Shown here piece by piece: positions 26,454 through 35,918 of a DNA stretch of 42,595 nt; positions within the stretch are counted from its first letter, which is position 1, and each line of letters begins with the position of its first letter. This DNA is from Deltaproteobacteria bacterium (lineage in GTDB: Bacteria; Desulfobacterota; Desulfuromonadia; Desulfuromonadales; Geopsychrobacteraceae), in assembly GCA_024280485.1 (NCBI GenBank), contig JAJRQB010000122.1, positions 1 through 42,595 of the forward strand, written 5' to 3'. A program made the translations under genes and the position numbers. The notes below the pieces were generated by a model that was given only the letters and a program-made list of their open reading frames with translations, searched no databases and was not told the DNA's origin.

Positions 26454-27119
26454 ATGTTTTGGAGATCAAAAGGATTGAAGAAAGCCAATTTCTTAGTCAT
26501 GCCAGCGCTGTTGCTGATCTTTGCGGCACTGCTTTTAGCGGATAATAGAATGGGTCACTATTCTCGAATGATCTTAAGGGAAGCGATTGAAAATGATCTG
26601 GTGAATATCGACAAGTGGCCGGAATCTAGAACTTTTGATGCTATGTATATTCTTGGTGGCCACCATAGGTCACAGAAGTACAAGTTCGAAACTGCTTCGA
26701 GGATTCATAAACAAAAGATCTGCCGAAATATTATTTTTTTGAGTGTTGAAGATACCACTGCATTTGACCAAAATTTATCAAGAAACTTTACCAATGATGA
26801 ATGGTCATTGTTGAAAATGAAAAATATGGGTATTCCCGCATCTGATGTTATGGCATTGACCATGGAAGAGGGGATGCTAGGGACAATGAATGAAGCTGAA
26901 AATGTAGCTAAGTTGGTCATGCGGAGGGGGTATGCAAGTTTATTAATAGTTGCAGCTCCTTATCATTCACAACGAGTGAGGATAAGTTATGAACATTTTC
27001 TTAAAAATTCTAATATTGATCTCGTTATTTTAGGTTCTGGTGAACAGGTATATTTGAAAAGTTTAGTTTTGGAGTGGATAAAGTTGAAACTGTACAAAAT
27101 ATTTCTGTTAATTGTTTAG
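26454..27119 (+). CDS. DUF218/YdcF-like (SanA/ElyC) membrane-anchored protein
   Basis: A 221-residue protein with one N-terminal membrane helix (about 12-30) and a DUF218 domain: MYILGGHH near 60, a GTMNEAENV stretch near 145 and VAAPYHSQRVRISYEHF near 165-182. Such proteins act at the envelope in carbohydrate-polymer or lipid-carrier metabolism, but their reaction is not settled. The sequence is AT-richer than its neighbours, suggesting separate origin. The ATG at 26454 has a weak ribosome-binding site; TTG at 26475 after AAAAGGA is an alternative. Confidence 0.72.
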   Translation: MFWRSKGLKKANFLVMPALLLIFAALLLADNRMGHYSRMILREAIENDLVNIDKWPESRTFDAMYILGGHHRSQKYKFETASRIHKQKICRNIIFLSVEDTTAFDQNLSRNFTNDEWSLLKMKNMGIPASDVMALTMEEGMLGTMNEAENVAKLVMRRGYASLLIVAAPYHSQRVRISYEHFLKNSNIDLVILGSGEQVYLKSLVLEWIKLKLYKIFLLIV

Positions 27120-27198
27120 CCGATATTGGTGAAATAAACCATGTTCTGGCAGTGAGTTGAGCGCTTCGTTACACGTCTACAGAATTTAAGAGGTGGCA

Positions 27199-28152
27199 GT
27201 GAAACTACTCATTACTATCGATACCGAAGAAGATAATTGGTCGCGCTATCGAACAATTGAGAACCCTGTCGAGAATATTGAGCGTATCGAAAAACTTCAA
27301 ACCCTTTTCGATCGCTATGGGGTTAAGCCAACTTACCTTCTTTCCTATCCGGTAGCCACGAACCCGAGGTCGGTTGCTATTCTCAATTCGATTCAGGTGG
27401 AAGGGCACTGCGAAATAGGGTCTCACTGCCACCCTTGGAACACGCCACCCTTCGACGAAGAAATCAATGAACAGAACAGTATGCTGTGTAATTTGCCGGA
27501 GGAGTTACAGTACGAAAAGCTCAAATCCCTGCATGAGGTGATTTGCCATAATTTTGGAACTCCCCCCGTCTCTTTTCGTGCCGGAAGATGGGGCTTCAAC
27601 ACCGAGGTTGCCCGCTCCCTTACGCGCCTCGGATATCGGACTGAATCTTCAGTGACCCCCTACTGTGACTGGGGCGAATATAGGGGGCCAGACTTCTCGA
27701 CTCACGACCCTCAACCTTTTCGGTTCAATCCCGAGAGCCTGTCCCCGCAAGCCGGTGGCTCTTTATTGCAAATACCTGCCTCGATCGGTTTTTTGCAGCA
27801 AAATTTTCAATTTTGTCATCGTCTGTCGCAACAATTTGAAACCAGTTTTTACAATAAAATGCACATAAAGGGGATCCTTCGTCGCCTGGGATTGTTGAAT
27901 AAAGTGTGGCTTTCACCGGAACACGCCGATGCCGCTACGATGATAAAATTTGCACAGCGGATGATGAAAAAGAACTACCCCTGTTTAAATATGACCTTTC
28001 ATTCCACAAGTTTACTGGCGGGGTTGAGCCCTTTTGTTACAACTGAGCAGGACGAAATACGTTTTCTGCAAAGGATTGAACGCTTCCTCAAATTCGCATC
28101 TGCAGTTGGTTTGGAGTCAATGACTTTGGCTCAGTATGAGTCCTGCGCATGA
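27199..28152 (+). CDS. Polysaccharide deacetylase-family protein
   Basis: A 317-residue NodB-fold-like protein. The catalytic/metal Asp region is LLITIDTEEDNW, a His-rich metal motif is GSHCHPWN, and SFRAGRWGFN matches the RxPxG-type motif of the fold. The C-terminal part (NMTFHSTSLLAG) carries a late His. It is distant from the DUF3473 enzyme at 17096. A GTG at 27199 after AAGAGGTGG is preferred; GTG at 27193 is also possible. It follows the DUF218 gene and precedes the flippase gene. Confidence 0.82.
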   Translation: MKLLITIDTEEDNWSRYRTIENPVENIERIEKLQTLFDRYGVKPTYLLSYPVATNPRSVAILNSIQVEGHCEIGSHCHPWNTPPFDEEINEQNSMLCNLPEELQYEKLKSLHEVICHNFGTPPVSFRAGRWGFNTEVARSLTRLGYRTESSVTPYCDWGEYRGPDFSTHDPQPFRFNPESLSPQAGGSLLQIPASIGFLQQNFQFCHRLSQQFETSFYNKMHIKGILRRLGLLNKVWLSPEHADAATMIKFAQRMMKKNYPCLNMTFHSTSLLAGLSPFVTTEQDEIRFLQRIERFLKFASAVGLESMTLAQYESCA

Positions 28153-28219
28153 TCAGGACATATTTTGAATCTGGCCTCGCTGGTCGTGATGTGTTTTGCA
28201 TCCTTTTAGGTGGCATAAG

Positions 28220-29656
28220 ATGAATTTAAAAAATCGGGTCATGTCTGGATTGCGCTGGACGGCAGGGATGCGCTTCTTGTCGAAGATATTTACCTGGGCA
28301 GTGACTATTTTTGTTATCCGGTTACTCTCACCTGCAGATTACGGATTGATGGAACTCGCCGGTGTGTTTGTGGCATTTCTTGTCATGATAGGTGAGTTGG
28401 GACTTGGCGCTGCGATCGTGCATCGAAAAGACCTCGATACTGATAGTTTGAAATCGCTATTCAGTCTCATTTTGTTGGTAAGTTTTCTGTTTGCTCTGCT
28501 GCTCTATGTCAGTGCTCCTGCGATCGCCAGCTATTATAATGAGTCGAAACTTGTGTCTATGCTGCGCTGGTTGGTTTTGGCGTTCCCTGTTTTAGGCTTG
28601 GCTGTCGTCCCTCAATCTCTTTTGTTGCGGGAGTTGAAATACCGCAAGATTGCCATTATTGATTTTTTGTCTGCAATTGTTGGCGCAGGAGCAACACTTA
28701 TCTGTGCTCTTAACGGGTTAGGGGTTTGGTCCTTAATTGTAGGTTATTTATCGATCAGAATTACGAAGACAGTCGCTCTACAAATAGCACAGCCATTTCT
28801 TTATTTACCTAGATTGACCTTCAAGGGGATGGGCTCAGTCTATTTGTATAGTGGCAATGTAACCCTGTCGAGAGTTCTTTGGTACTTCTATTCAAGCGCA
28901 GTGGCGTCCTTGCTGATAGGCAAGTTTCTGGGTTCCGATCTCCTCGGGGTTTACGCTGTGGGTCTTTATCTGGCATGCATGCCTATGGAAAAGGTTGGAG
29001 GTATCATTAATCGCGTGGCCTTCCCTGCATTTTCCAGTATTCAAGATGATCCGAGGTTGGCTGGTGCGTATTTTCTCAAGGCGGTCAGAGTCCTAAGTCT
29101 TATCGCAATCCCGATTTTTTGGGGAATGTCTAGTATCGCTCCTGAAATAATTGGTGTTTTTCTGGGCGAGAAATGGAGTTCAGCCGCTGTGCCGCTTCAG
29201 ATAATTGCGCTTGTGGTTCCTCTGCGGATGATCAGAAACCTGATGACGCCAGCGATGCTCGGCCTTGGACGCTCAGATATCAATCTATTAAATGAAGTTG
29301 TTGCGGTGTTGCTCATGTCGATTTCATTTTACCTAGGCACTTATTGGGGGGTTCTTGGTGTGAGTCTTGTTTGGCTCTTTATATTCCCTGTCGTGTTTAC
29401 CGTTAATTTGTCAACAATAGTAAAGACTCTCAATATCGAATCATTGGATGTTCTGCGGGCCATACAAAAACCAGTTTTATCAGGACTCATCATGTGTCTT
29501 GGCGTGAACATGATGAGACATACCCCTTGTAATGATTTTCCTTTAACGCTGAAAATGATCGTTTTTATTGTTGCAGGTTCTATTGTTTATAGTCTAGCAA
29601 CTATTACTATTAACCGAATTGGCTTGAAAGAAATAAGAGGCCTTATTGTAAAATGA
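28220..29656 (+). CDS. Lipid-linked oligosaccharide flippase (Wzx, WzxC-like)
   Basis: A 478-residue polytopic membrane protein of the polysaccharide-transporter family with about 12-14 hydrophobic helices. N-terminal GLRWTAGMRFLSKIFTW and RLLSPADYGLMELA are characteristic of WzxC-type flippases. It would move undecaprenyl-linked repeat units across the inner membrane. AGGTGG precedes the ATG at 28220; a TTG at 28196 is less likely. Confidence 0.92.
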   Translation: MNLKNRVMSGLRWTAGMRFLSKIFTWAVTIFVIRLLSPADYGLMELAGVFVAFLVMIGELGLGAAIVHRKDLDTDSLKSLFSLILLVSFLFALLLYVSAPAIASYYNESKLVSMLRWLVLAFPVLGLAVVPQSLLLRELKYRKIAIIDFLSAIVGAGATLICALNGLGVWSLIVGYLSIRITKTVALQIAQPFLYLPRLTFKGMGSVYLYSGNVTLSRVLWYFYSSAVASLLIGKFLGSDLLGVYAVGLYLACMPMEKVGGIINRVAFPAFSSIQDDPRLAGAYFLKAVRVLSLIAIPIFWGMSSIAPEIIGVFLGEKWSSAAVPLQIIALVVPLRMIRNLMTPAMLGLGRSDINLLNEVVAVLLMSISFYLGTYWGVLGVSLVWLFIFPVVFTVNLSTIVKTLNIESLDVLRAIQKPVLSGLIMCLGVNMMRHTPCNDFPLTLKMIVFIVAGSIVYSLATITINRIGLKEIRGLIVK

Positions 29657-29685
29657 ACTAACGATCTGATGACACAGGAGACATG

Positions 29686-30282
29686 ATGAGTAAAATATCT
29701 TCATTTTTTTTGTCGTTGAAAAGTAAAGGGATCGCCCCCACGTTGAACACAATATATAACGGCTATTTTTTGGTTAATAAATTTATTGTTTTTTACCGAG
29801 ACTTGAGTCGTGAGCTACATGACACAGAAAATGATCCCTCGATCGTCTTAAAGCAGGTCACGCTGGAAGACCTTCAACACTTACGTGAAAAATGTATCGA
29901 TCTGCCCCCCGATTTTTATTGCGACTTATCCCACAATTTTAAAACCCCATGTGTGGCTCTGGTTGAGGGTGAGTTGGCCGCGATTCTTTGGATCGTCTCG
30001 CCCGAGGAACAGAGCCGTTTCCTTGAGTTAAGGGATGGTGACGTTGAGTACAACTATTCGTTTGTTTTGCCCCGGTTCCGAGGGATGCGACTGGCTGGTC
30101 ACTTGATTTCATTCATGATCAGATTTTGTCAGCAGAAAAATTCACAACGGATGTTTGCTGTTGTCAGTGCGACCAATGTCCCGCAGTTCAAGCAGATGCT
30201 TGATATGGGATTTGTCCCGGTAGAGGCGTTAACCCATTTTGGCTTGAAGCGACCGAAGGCGACCTTGAAATATGTGAAATGA
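29686..30282 (+). CDS. GNAT-fold acyltransferase-like protein
   Basis: A 198-residue protein. The region LPRFRGMRLAGHLISFMI (about 125-142) resembles GNAT motif A, followed by SATNVPQFKQMLDMGFVPV, the usual end of the fold. The N-terminal 60 residues are not recognised. ATG at 29686 has AGGAG at five-base spacing; the adjacent ATG at 29683 would be too close. The next gene follows within 14 bp and its upstream ATG overlaps this stop. Confidence 0.65.
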   Translation: MSKISSFFLSLKSKGIAPTLNTIYNGYFLVNKFIVFYRDLSRELHDTENDPSIVLKQVTLEDLQHLREKCIDLPPDFYCDLSHNFKTPCVALVEGELAAILWIVSPEEQSRFLELRDGDVEYNYSFVLPRFRGMRLAGHLISFMIRFCQQKNSQRMFAVVSATNVPQFKQMLDMGFVPVEALTHFGLKRPKATLKYVK

Positions 30283-30296
30283 CAGGAGCCCAAACG

Positions 30297-31235
30297 ATGA
30301 CAGCATTTACCTTTACCATTGTCGTCCTGACTCACAACAGACGCGATGTCCTGTGTGAACTCTTGGCTGAATTGAGTACCCTGCAACTCTTCAATCCTGA
30401 GATTATCGTGGTTGATAATGGTTCGGTTGACGGGACCTCTGCCATGGTCAGGGAGAGGTTCCCGACCTTTGCGGTTGTCGAAACCGGAGTCAATCTGGGC
30501 GCTGTCGGTCGCAATGAAGGGATGAAGATTGCGAGGGGGCAATACATTATCACCATAGATGACGATATTCTGGGATTGAACGATGACAGCCTGGCTTGCC
30601 TGCGTACTTTTTTTGAACAGCACGCCTCGACCGGTGCCATCTGTTTCAAGGTCCTTGATTACTATCAAGGTTCGATATGTAACTGGTGTCACCCTTGCAA
30701 GCCGGAAGAGGGGGCGGACCTCATCTTGGAAACGACAGAAATCTCAGAAGGAGCCGTCGCATTCCGTAAGGAGTTGTTGGATGTTACAGGGCTGTACACA
30801 ACGGAATTGTTTATCAGTCATGAAGGAGCCGATCTGGCCGCTCGAATACTCGACAACGGGTACTCCATTCATTACCTCCCTCAAGTGAGCGTCACACACA
30901 AACACGCCAAGGCCGCACGCTCCAGCTGGCGAAGATATTATTTTGATACACGCAACGATTTCTGGCTTGTTGTCAGGAATTATCGACTGAGGTTCCTGCT
31001 GCTCCATCTTGCCCGTCGTTTGCCGACCACCTTTATCTATTCCCTGCGTGATGGCTTTCTCGTTTATTGGTTCAAGGCCGTCTGGAATGCTTTGCTTGAG
31101 TTTCCAGAAATGTTACGTCAGCGAAAACCGATATCCAGGCAGACTCATAAGAAGATGAGTCAGATCAATAAAAAACGTCCGGGCTTTTTCTACCTGTTCA
31201 AACGCCGATTTTTCAAGCGGGATATAAAGATATGA
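30297..31235 (+). CDS. Family 2 glycosyltransferase
   Basis: A 312-residue GT-A enzyme. VVLTHNRRDVL begins the fold, VVDNGSVDGT binds the nucleotide and TIDDDILG carries the DxD-type metal site; GAVAFRKELL and EGADLAARIL follow. It would transfer a sugar from a nucleotide donor to the lipid-linked repeat unit. The ATG at 30297 has CAGGAG at eight-base spacing; the earlier ATG at 30279 overlaps the previous stop but lacks a ribosome-binding site. Confidence 0.92.
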   Translation: MTAFTFTIVVLTHNRRDVLCELLAELSTLQLFNPEIIVVDNGSVDGTSAMVRERFPTFAVVETGVNLGAVGRNEGMKIARGQYIITIDDDILGLNDDSLACLRTFFEQHASTGAICFKVLDYYQGSICNWCHPCKPEEGADLILETTEISEGAVAFRKELLDVTGLYTTELFISHEGADLAARILDNGYSIHYLPQVSVTHKHAKAARSSWRRYYFDTRNDFWLVVRNYRLRFLLLHLARRLPTTFIYSLRDGFLVYWFKAVWNALLEFPEMLRQRKPISRQTHKKMSQINKKRPGFFYLFKRRFFKRDIKI

Positions 31236-32377
31236 GCGCGGGCCCAGGGCGGGAGCTGATTCCGGTTCTCTTTGTTTTGCCCTGTCTGGGGACCGGTGGC
31301 TCGGAGCGGGTGGTGATGAACCTCTGCCTCGAAATGCAGGATGAATTTCTGCCGGTTGTTGTGGCCTTCAGGGATGGAGAGTTGGCGGCACAACTCCGAG
31401 GTTCCGGCGTGGTGGTGCATGTGCTGAATCGGCGCGGTGGCATTGACCTTAGGTTGACGTTTTCTTTGTTGAAATTGATTCGAAAATATCAAATAAGGGT
31501 CATCAATACCCATCATTTTGTCTCTTTGTTCTATGCCTTCTGGGCAAGTCGGTTTGCCGGGGTTCCGATCGTTCATACCGAACATTCCCGCTGGGAAATG
31601 GAAAATCTCTCCAGGTTCTGGAAATTGTGGTTCAGGTTGTTTTTGAGCCGGCTGGAAATGGTGACGGCCGTGTCGCGTGGTGCTTTTGAATATTTGATCG
31701 ATCATTTGTCGTCCGATAAGAAAAGAACGACGCTTGTTTTGAATGGCATCGATGTCGAGCTGTTTAAGAAGGGCGCGGAGCAACCTGTCCTCAGGCACGA
31801 ACTTGGCCTGGCTGATGACGATCTCGTCGTCGGCTGTGTCGGTAATCTGCGGGTTGAGAAGAATCAGGAGCTTCTGATTCGAGCATTGGCCCTGTTGCAA
31901 GGACAAGACCGGAACGTGAAAGTCCTGCTGATTGGGGATGGACCCAGTCGAAGTTTTCTGGAAAATCTTACCCAGGAGCTTGGTGTCGAAGATAAGGTTC
32001 TTTTTTTGGGGATTCGGCATGACGTGCCCAGGCTTTATGGTGTGATGGATGTCTATTGTTTGCCCTCACGTTATGAAGGGCTGCCACTGACGCTGTTGGA
32101 AGCAATGGCGGCCGGAACACCGATAGTTGGCACGGATGTTCTCGGAATCAGTGAGGTGATTCAGCATCGGCAGAATGGCCTGTTGGTTGCCGATAACGAT
32201 CCTGAGAAGTTGAAGGACGCTCTGATAACTCTCGAGCAGAACCTGGCGCTACGCACGGCATTGGCAGAGTCCGGGAGAACGCGGGTTGATGCTGCGTACA
32301 GCTTCGCGGCCTTTGTCTCCGGCTACAAATTACTTTTTATGCAGATGACTCAAGGTTGTTCTGACGCAGAGAATTGA
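31232..32377 (+). CDS. Family 4 glycosyltransferase
   Basis: A 381-residue GT-B enzyme. The N-terminal LPCLGTGGSERVVMNL loop and the C-terminal EGLPLTLLEAMAAGTPIVG motif (E-x7-E) are classic for GT4 retaining transferases. The ATG overlaps the preceding stop as ATGA, so both glycosyltransferases are translated together. Confidence 0.93.
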   Translation: MSAGPGRELIPVLFVLPCLGTGGSERVVMNLCLEMQDEFLPVVVAFRDGELAAQLRGSGVVVHVLNRRGGIDLRLTFSLLKLIRKYQIRVINTHHFVSLFYAFWASRFAGVPIVHTEHSRWEMENLSRFWKLWFRLFLSRLEMVTAVSRGAFEYLIDHLSSDKKRTTLVLNGIDVELFKKGAEQPVLRHELGLADDDLVVGCVGNLRVEKNQELLIRALALLQGQDRNVKVLLIGDGPSRSFLENLTQELGVEDKVLFLGIRHDVPRLYGVMDVYCLPSRYEGLPLTLLEAMAAGTPIVGTDVLGISEVIQHRQNGLLVADNDPEKLKDALITLEQNLALRTALAESGRTRVDAAYSFAAFVSGYKLLFMQMTQGCSDAEN

Positions 32378-32403
32378 TTCTCGAGCAGATTGGATGTGGG
32401 CTT

Positions 32404-33552
32404 ATGCTGTTTTTTGTCGTGGTTTTCTGGTGGTTTATGTTTCTGCTCTTTTTTGCTTACCTTGGTTATCCGATGTTTATTTACGCGGCCGCCACATTTC
32501 TTCACAAACCAGTCAAGGCTGGAAGCTCCCTGCCGAAATTGACGATATTGATTCCTGCCTATAATGAAGGAGATGTGCTCAGGCAAAAACTCGAAAACAC
32601 ACTGGCACTTGATTACCCTCAAGACCTCTTGCAGATCATTGTTATCTCAGATGCCTCAACGGACGGCACGAATTCGATTGCTGAATCCTACGCAAAACAA
32701 GGGGTGCAGTTAATACTTAATCAACAGCAAAGGGGGAAGACGTTCGGTTTGAATCGCGCAGTAAAGATAGCTCAAGGTGAGATCCTGATTTTCACGGATG
32801 CCGATGCTTTTTTTGATAAAGACTCTATACGTTTGCTGGTCAAAGGCTTTAACGATGAATCGGTAGGTCTGATTACCGGGAGTACCCGATATTTTTCACA
32901 AATAGAGGATGGTTCTGTTGTTTTGAGCATGGGAATTTACACGCGTCTGGAGAGGTGGTTGAAAACATATGAAAGCAAAATCGGTTCCTGTGTCGGTGCC
33001 GATGGCGCTATATTCGCTCTGCGGAAATCCCTATACCGCCCGTTAGGTAACACGGATATCAATGATCTTGTTATCCCATTAAATACTGTCAGGCAAGGGT
33101 ACAGGGTGATTTTTGACCCAATGGTGTTTTGTCGGGAAGGGCATTCGACCAGTCTTGCCGATGAGTTCAACCGCCAGATCAGGATATCAAATCGCACAGT
33201 CAAGGCTTTGTTAAATAATCGAGACCTGTTGAGTCCTATGCGGTGCGGACATTTTTCCTGGATGCTGTTTTTCCATAAATGGCTTAGATTTTTGTTCCCG
33301 ATTATCCTGATGTTAACCATCATCCTGAACCTGGTTCTGGTCTTTGTTTTTTCTGAGTGGGCCTACCTGATGCCGCTTGTATCGATCGCACTATTGCTGA
33401 TGCTTCCCTTTCTTGCTAAGTCTGCAGAGGGCATGCTTATTGCGGTCCTTCGCTCGTTTGTCATGACGAATATAGCGATTTTGATCGGTTGGAAAAAAGC
33501 GCTGCGGAATGAAGTAATCGTTACCTGGGGAGACACGGAACGCTCTGGATAA
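32404..33552 (+). CDS. Membrane-bound family 2 glycosyltransferase
   Basis: A 382-residue GT2 with an N-terminal hydrophobic segment, LTILIPAYNEGDVL, VISDASTDGT, FTDADAFFD (metal site), a late RQIRISNR motif in the QxxRW position, and three membrane segments at the C-terminus (about 285-365). The layout is that of processive or membrane-attached transferases. The ATG at 32404 is used; a TTG at 32374 overlapping the preceding stop would add ten residues. No strong ribosome-binding site supports either. A GC-rich hairpin overlaps the stop codon. Confidence 0.87.
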   Translation: MLFFVVVFWWFMFLLFFAYLGYPMFIYAAATFLHKPVKAGSSLPKLTILIPAYNEGDVLRQKLENTLALDYPQDLLQIIVISDASTDGTNSIAESYAKQGVQLILNQQQRGKTFGLNRAVKIAQGEILIFTDADAFFDKDSIRLLVKGFNDESVGLITGSTRYFSQIEDGSVVLSMGIYTRLERWLKTYESKIGSCVGADGAIFALRKSLYRPLGNTDINDLVIPLNTVRQGYRVIFDPMVFCREGHSTSLADEFNRQIRISNRTVKALLNNRDLLSPMRCGHFSWMLFFHKWLRFLFPIILMLTIILNLVLVFVFSEWAYLMPLVSIALLLMLPFLAKSAEGMLIAVLRSFVMTNIAILIGWKKALRNEVIVTWGDTERSG

Positions 33553-33824
33553 TCCGGGGCCGGCAGCCGGATCTGCAGTTGGTTCAAGGATCGTTCGACA
33601 GTCTGCTGAGCATAAAGTATTAGTCGCACAATATTTCTACGACTATCATCTTAATTGCAAAAATCGATAAATAAGTATCAGATTAGTATGTCCGTCTCAT
33701 TTAAAAAACTGTCAACAGTGGTTTAGTTATAGTGGCGTTTAGGCAGGTAGTCCCAACGTTTCTGCCGCCAGGTGCCAATGTTCGGAACTGTAGCTGACCT
33801 CAGGATGAGGTTTGAGGGGACCAG
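33553..33824 (+). promoter_or_regulatory. Long intergenic gap with operator-like inverted repeat
   Basis: The longest gap inside the polysaccharide locus (272 bp) and AT-rich, so likely a second promoter. It holds TAGTCGCA (33621-33628) and TACGACTA (33638-33645), arms of an inverted repeat with one mismatch around a 9-nt spacer. The half-site equals that of the palindrome at 8538-8555. Confidence 0.5.
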
Positions 33825-34823
33825 ATGAGCGAACAGCTGATCCTGACCAATCATGCCGGTGCCGACCGAAGCCGTACCTGGGAAAGAACTTCGTTCCGGC
33901 CGCAATTCGAGAGGTTCTCTGCCGTCGAGATCATCGACAATTGCTACAAGGCATTCCAGCTCTTTCGTCTCCGCAAGGAGTATCAGGTCGTGGTCCTTGG
34001 TGGAGGGGCACAGTACGACCTGTTTTATCTGATTCTGCAGCGGTTATGGCCGTTGCATGTCCGACCGGTGGTTAAGATTGATTGCCTCTGGTATCGGGCA
34101 TCCCCACTGAGGCATTTCTGCAAGAAAATGCTTTTTCGATGTCTGGACAGAGTTGTCGCGCGTTATGTGGTCTGGTGCCAACGTGAAATCGATGATTACT
34201 CACAGGCCTTCGATCTACCAGAAAGCAAATTCATCTTTATCCCTTATCACACAACCATTGATGACATCTTTGAAATCAAGGACCGCGGTTATCTCTTTAG
34301 TGGCGGTAACTTTGCCCGTGATTATCAGACCCTGGTTGAGGCTGTCCGAGGACTTGCATTGCAAGTAATTATCGCCTGTACGAACAGCAGGGCCGTTGAA
34401 CAGCTTGATCTTCCAGACAATGTCACGGTTGTCGGTGTCAGCGATCTGGAATTCAGGAAGCTGATGGCCGAGTCCGGGATCAATGTGCTTGCACTGGATT
34501 CGTCATTATTGCATTCGGGCGGTCAGCAGACGTTTTTAAATGCCATGGCCATGGGAAAGCCGGTCATCGTCACTGATCCTGAGGCTGGACGCGGATATAT
34601 CGAGAATGGTGTCGACGGTATTCTTGTGCCGGGTGGAGATCACCGCAGTTTACGGGTGGCCTTGTTGTCTTTGATTGATGATCCAGAGTATGCCGCTCGG
34701 CTTGGAACTCGCGCCAGGGAAAAAGCGCAGCAGATGGATACCGAAAGTCATCTCGCGGCAATTTCCGATCTTGCCCTGGGTGCCTCGATTCAAACCGTAA
34801 ATAGCCTCAATCCTGCGGTTTAA
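33825..34823 (+). CDS. GT-B glycosyltransferase (family 4-like)
   Basis: A 332-residue protein with a GT-B C-terminal half: LFSGGNFARDYQTLVEA, HSGGQQTFLNAMAMGKPVI and NGVDGILVPGGD. The N-terminal half is short and divergent (QVVVLGGGAQYDLFYLIL), so donor and acceptor are unknown. It starts after the 272-bp gap with GAGGGGACC upstream; its stop overlaps the next start as TAATG. Confidence 0.83.
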   Translation: MSEQLILTNHAGADRSRTWERTSFRPQFERFSAVEIIDNCYKAFQLFRLRKEYQVVVLGGGAQYDLFYLILQRLWPLHVRPVVKIDCLWYRASPLRHFCKKMLFRCLDRVVARYVVWCQREIDDYSQAFDLPESKFIFIPYHTTIDDIFEIKDRGYLFSGGNFARDYQTLVEAVRGLALQVIIACTNSRAVEQLDLPDNVTVVGVSDLEFRKLMAESGINVLALDSSLLHSGGQQTFLNAMAMGKPVIVTDPEAGRGYIENGVDGILVPGGDHRSLRVALLSLIDDPEYAARLGTRAREKAQQMDTESHLAAISDLALGASIQTVNSLNPAV

Positions 34824-35902
34824 TGCCGATGGATAACTCGACTCAAGAGATGTGCGGACGTATTGCTGAGGGCATAAGCCAGAACTGGATTCCCGCTGGA
34901 AATGAGATCAACCCTGATTTCGGCAAATTTTCGGTCAAGCAACTTCTGGGACAGGGTGCAACATCCCTCAGTTATCAGATTCAGTTTGCTGCTGAGGAGG
35001 GTGCCGGTCGGAGTTTCTTTATCAAGAAATATACTGATGAGACAAGGACGGGTCTGAGCCAGTTAGAGAGAGATTATAAGGCTGGAAACTGGCTGTCAGC
35101 CGAAATCGGCAGTCAATCTGCTCTCAGCATTGATGCTCCAGTGTTGATGATTCTGGAAGACCGGGTTTTGGTGACACCTTATGTGTCTGGCCAGAATTTA
35201 AGCCCATATTTTTTCAAGAAACTGCGTTGGCATTTTATTTCAAAAGGTGATTTGTCTGAACTAAAGGGTATTGCCGGTGACATCGGCAGAGGGCTGGCGG
35301 ATTTGCAAAATCTTCCCATAGAGACTTCCGGCCTGCTGTTCGACAAGAGCGATCCGCAACTCATGTTCTCCCGGCTTAAGGTTGAACTCGAAAATTTCCG
35401 GGTCTTCTATTCAGTCCGGAATATTTGTCAGGGCCTGGTCGAAAAAGTCATAAGTCGTATGGAAGCTTGTTTGGAGGAATACCTCTTAGGTGAGCCAACC
35501 TGTTGCTTTCAGCACTGTGACTATATTTTGCAGAATTTCATTTGGGGGGATAACGGCAAGCTCCATTTGTTCGATTTCGCAAATTCAAGAGTCGGCACCC
35601 CTTACTTTGATATTGCGCATTTGATCAATTCTTTCGAGGATCTGACTTATTTGAAAACGGTTTCAGGTTCGATTGTCGATCAATTCATACGTGCTTTTTT
35701 ACAACCTTTTTTGGAAAAAGACTCGTTCAAGACAAAGTTGCTCTGTGTGACAAGGGCTTATTTTCAATTACATTCCGGCAGAATTGTTTTAGCTGGGAAA
35801 GGCGTAGCGAGGAAGAGGTCATGGCGTAATACTGTCATGGTCGATCCAGAGAAAAGGCTCAAGGAAAAACTATTGGTGTTTCTAGAAGAACTTGAAAGCT
35901 GA
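34823..35902 (+). CDS. Aminoglycoside-phosphotransferase-like kinase
   Basis: A 359-residue protein-kinase-fold enzyme. An N-lobe loop LLGQGATSLSYQI and Lys in FFIKKYT match the nucleotide-binding part; FQHCDYILQNFIWGD is the catalytic loop and LFDFANSRVGTPYFDIAHLI the metal-binding loop, as in APH/choline kinases. In a polysaccharide locus it may phosphorylate a sugar, lipid carrier or polymer end rather than an antibiotic (inference). It overlaps the preceding stop by one base and could also start at the next codon pair, ATG at 34829. Confidence 0.78.
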   Translation: MPMDNSTQEMCGRIAEGISQNWIPAGNEINPDFGKFSVKQLLGQGATSLSYQIQFAAEEGAGRSFFIKKYTDETRTGLSQLERDYKAGNWLSAEIGSQSALSIDAPVLMILEDRVLVTPYVSGQNLSPYFFKKLRWHFISKGDLSELKGIAGDIGRGLADLQNLPIETSGLLFDKSDPQLMFSRLKVELENFRVFYSVRNICQGLVEKVISRMEACLEEYLLGEPTCCFQHCDYILQNFIWGDNGKLHLFDFANSRVGTPYFDIAHLINSFEDLTYLKTVSGSIVDQFIRAFLQPFLEKDSFKTKLLCVTRAYFQLHSGRIVLAGKGVARKRSWRNTVMVDPEKRLKEKLLVFLEELES

Positions 35903-35918
35903 TAGGGGTACTTAGTTC

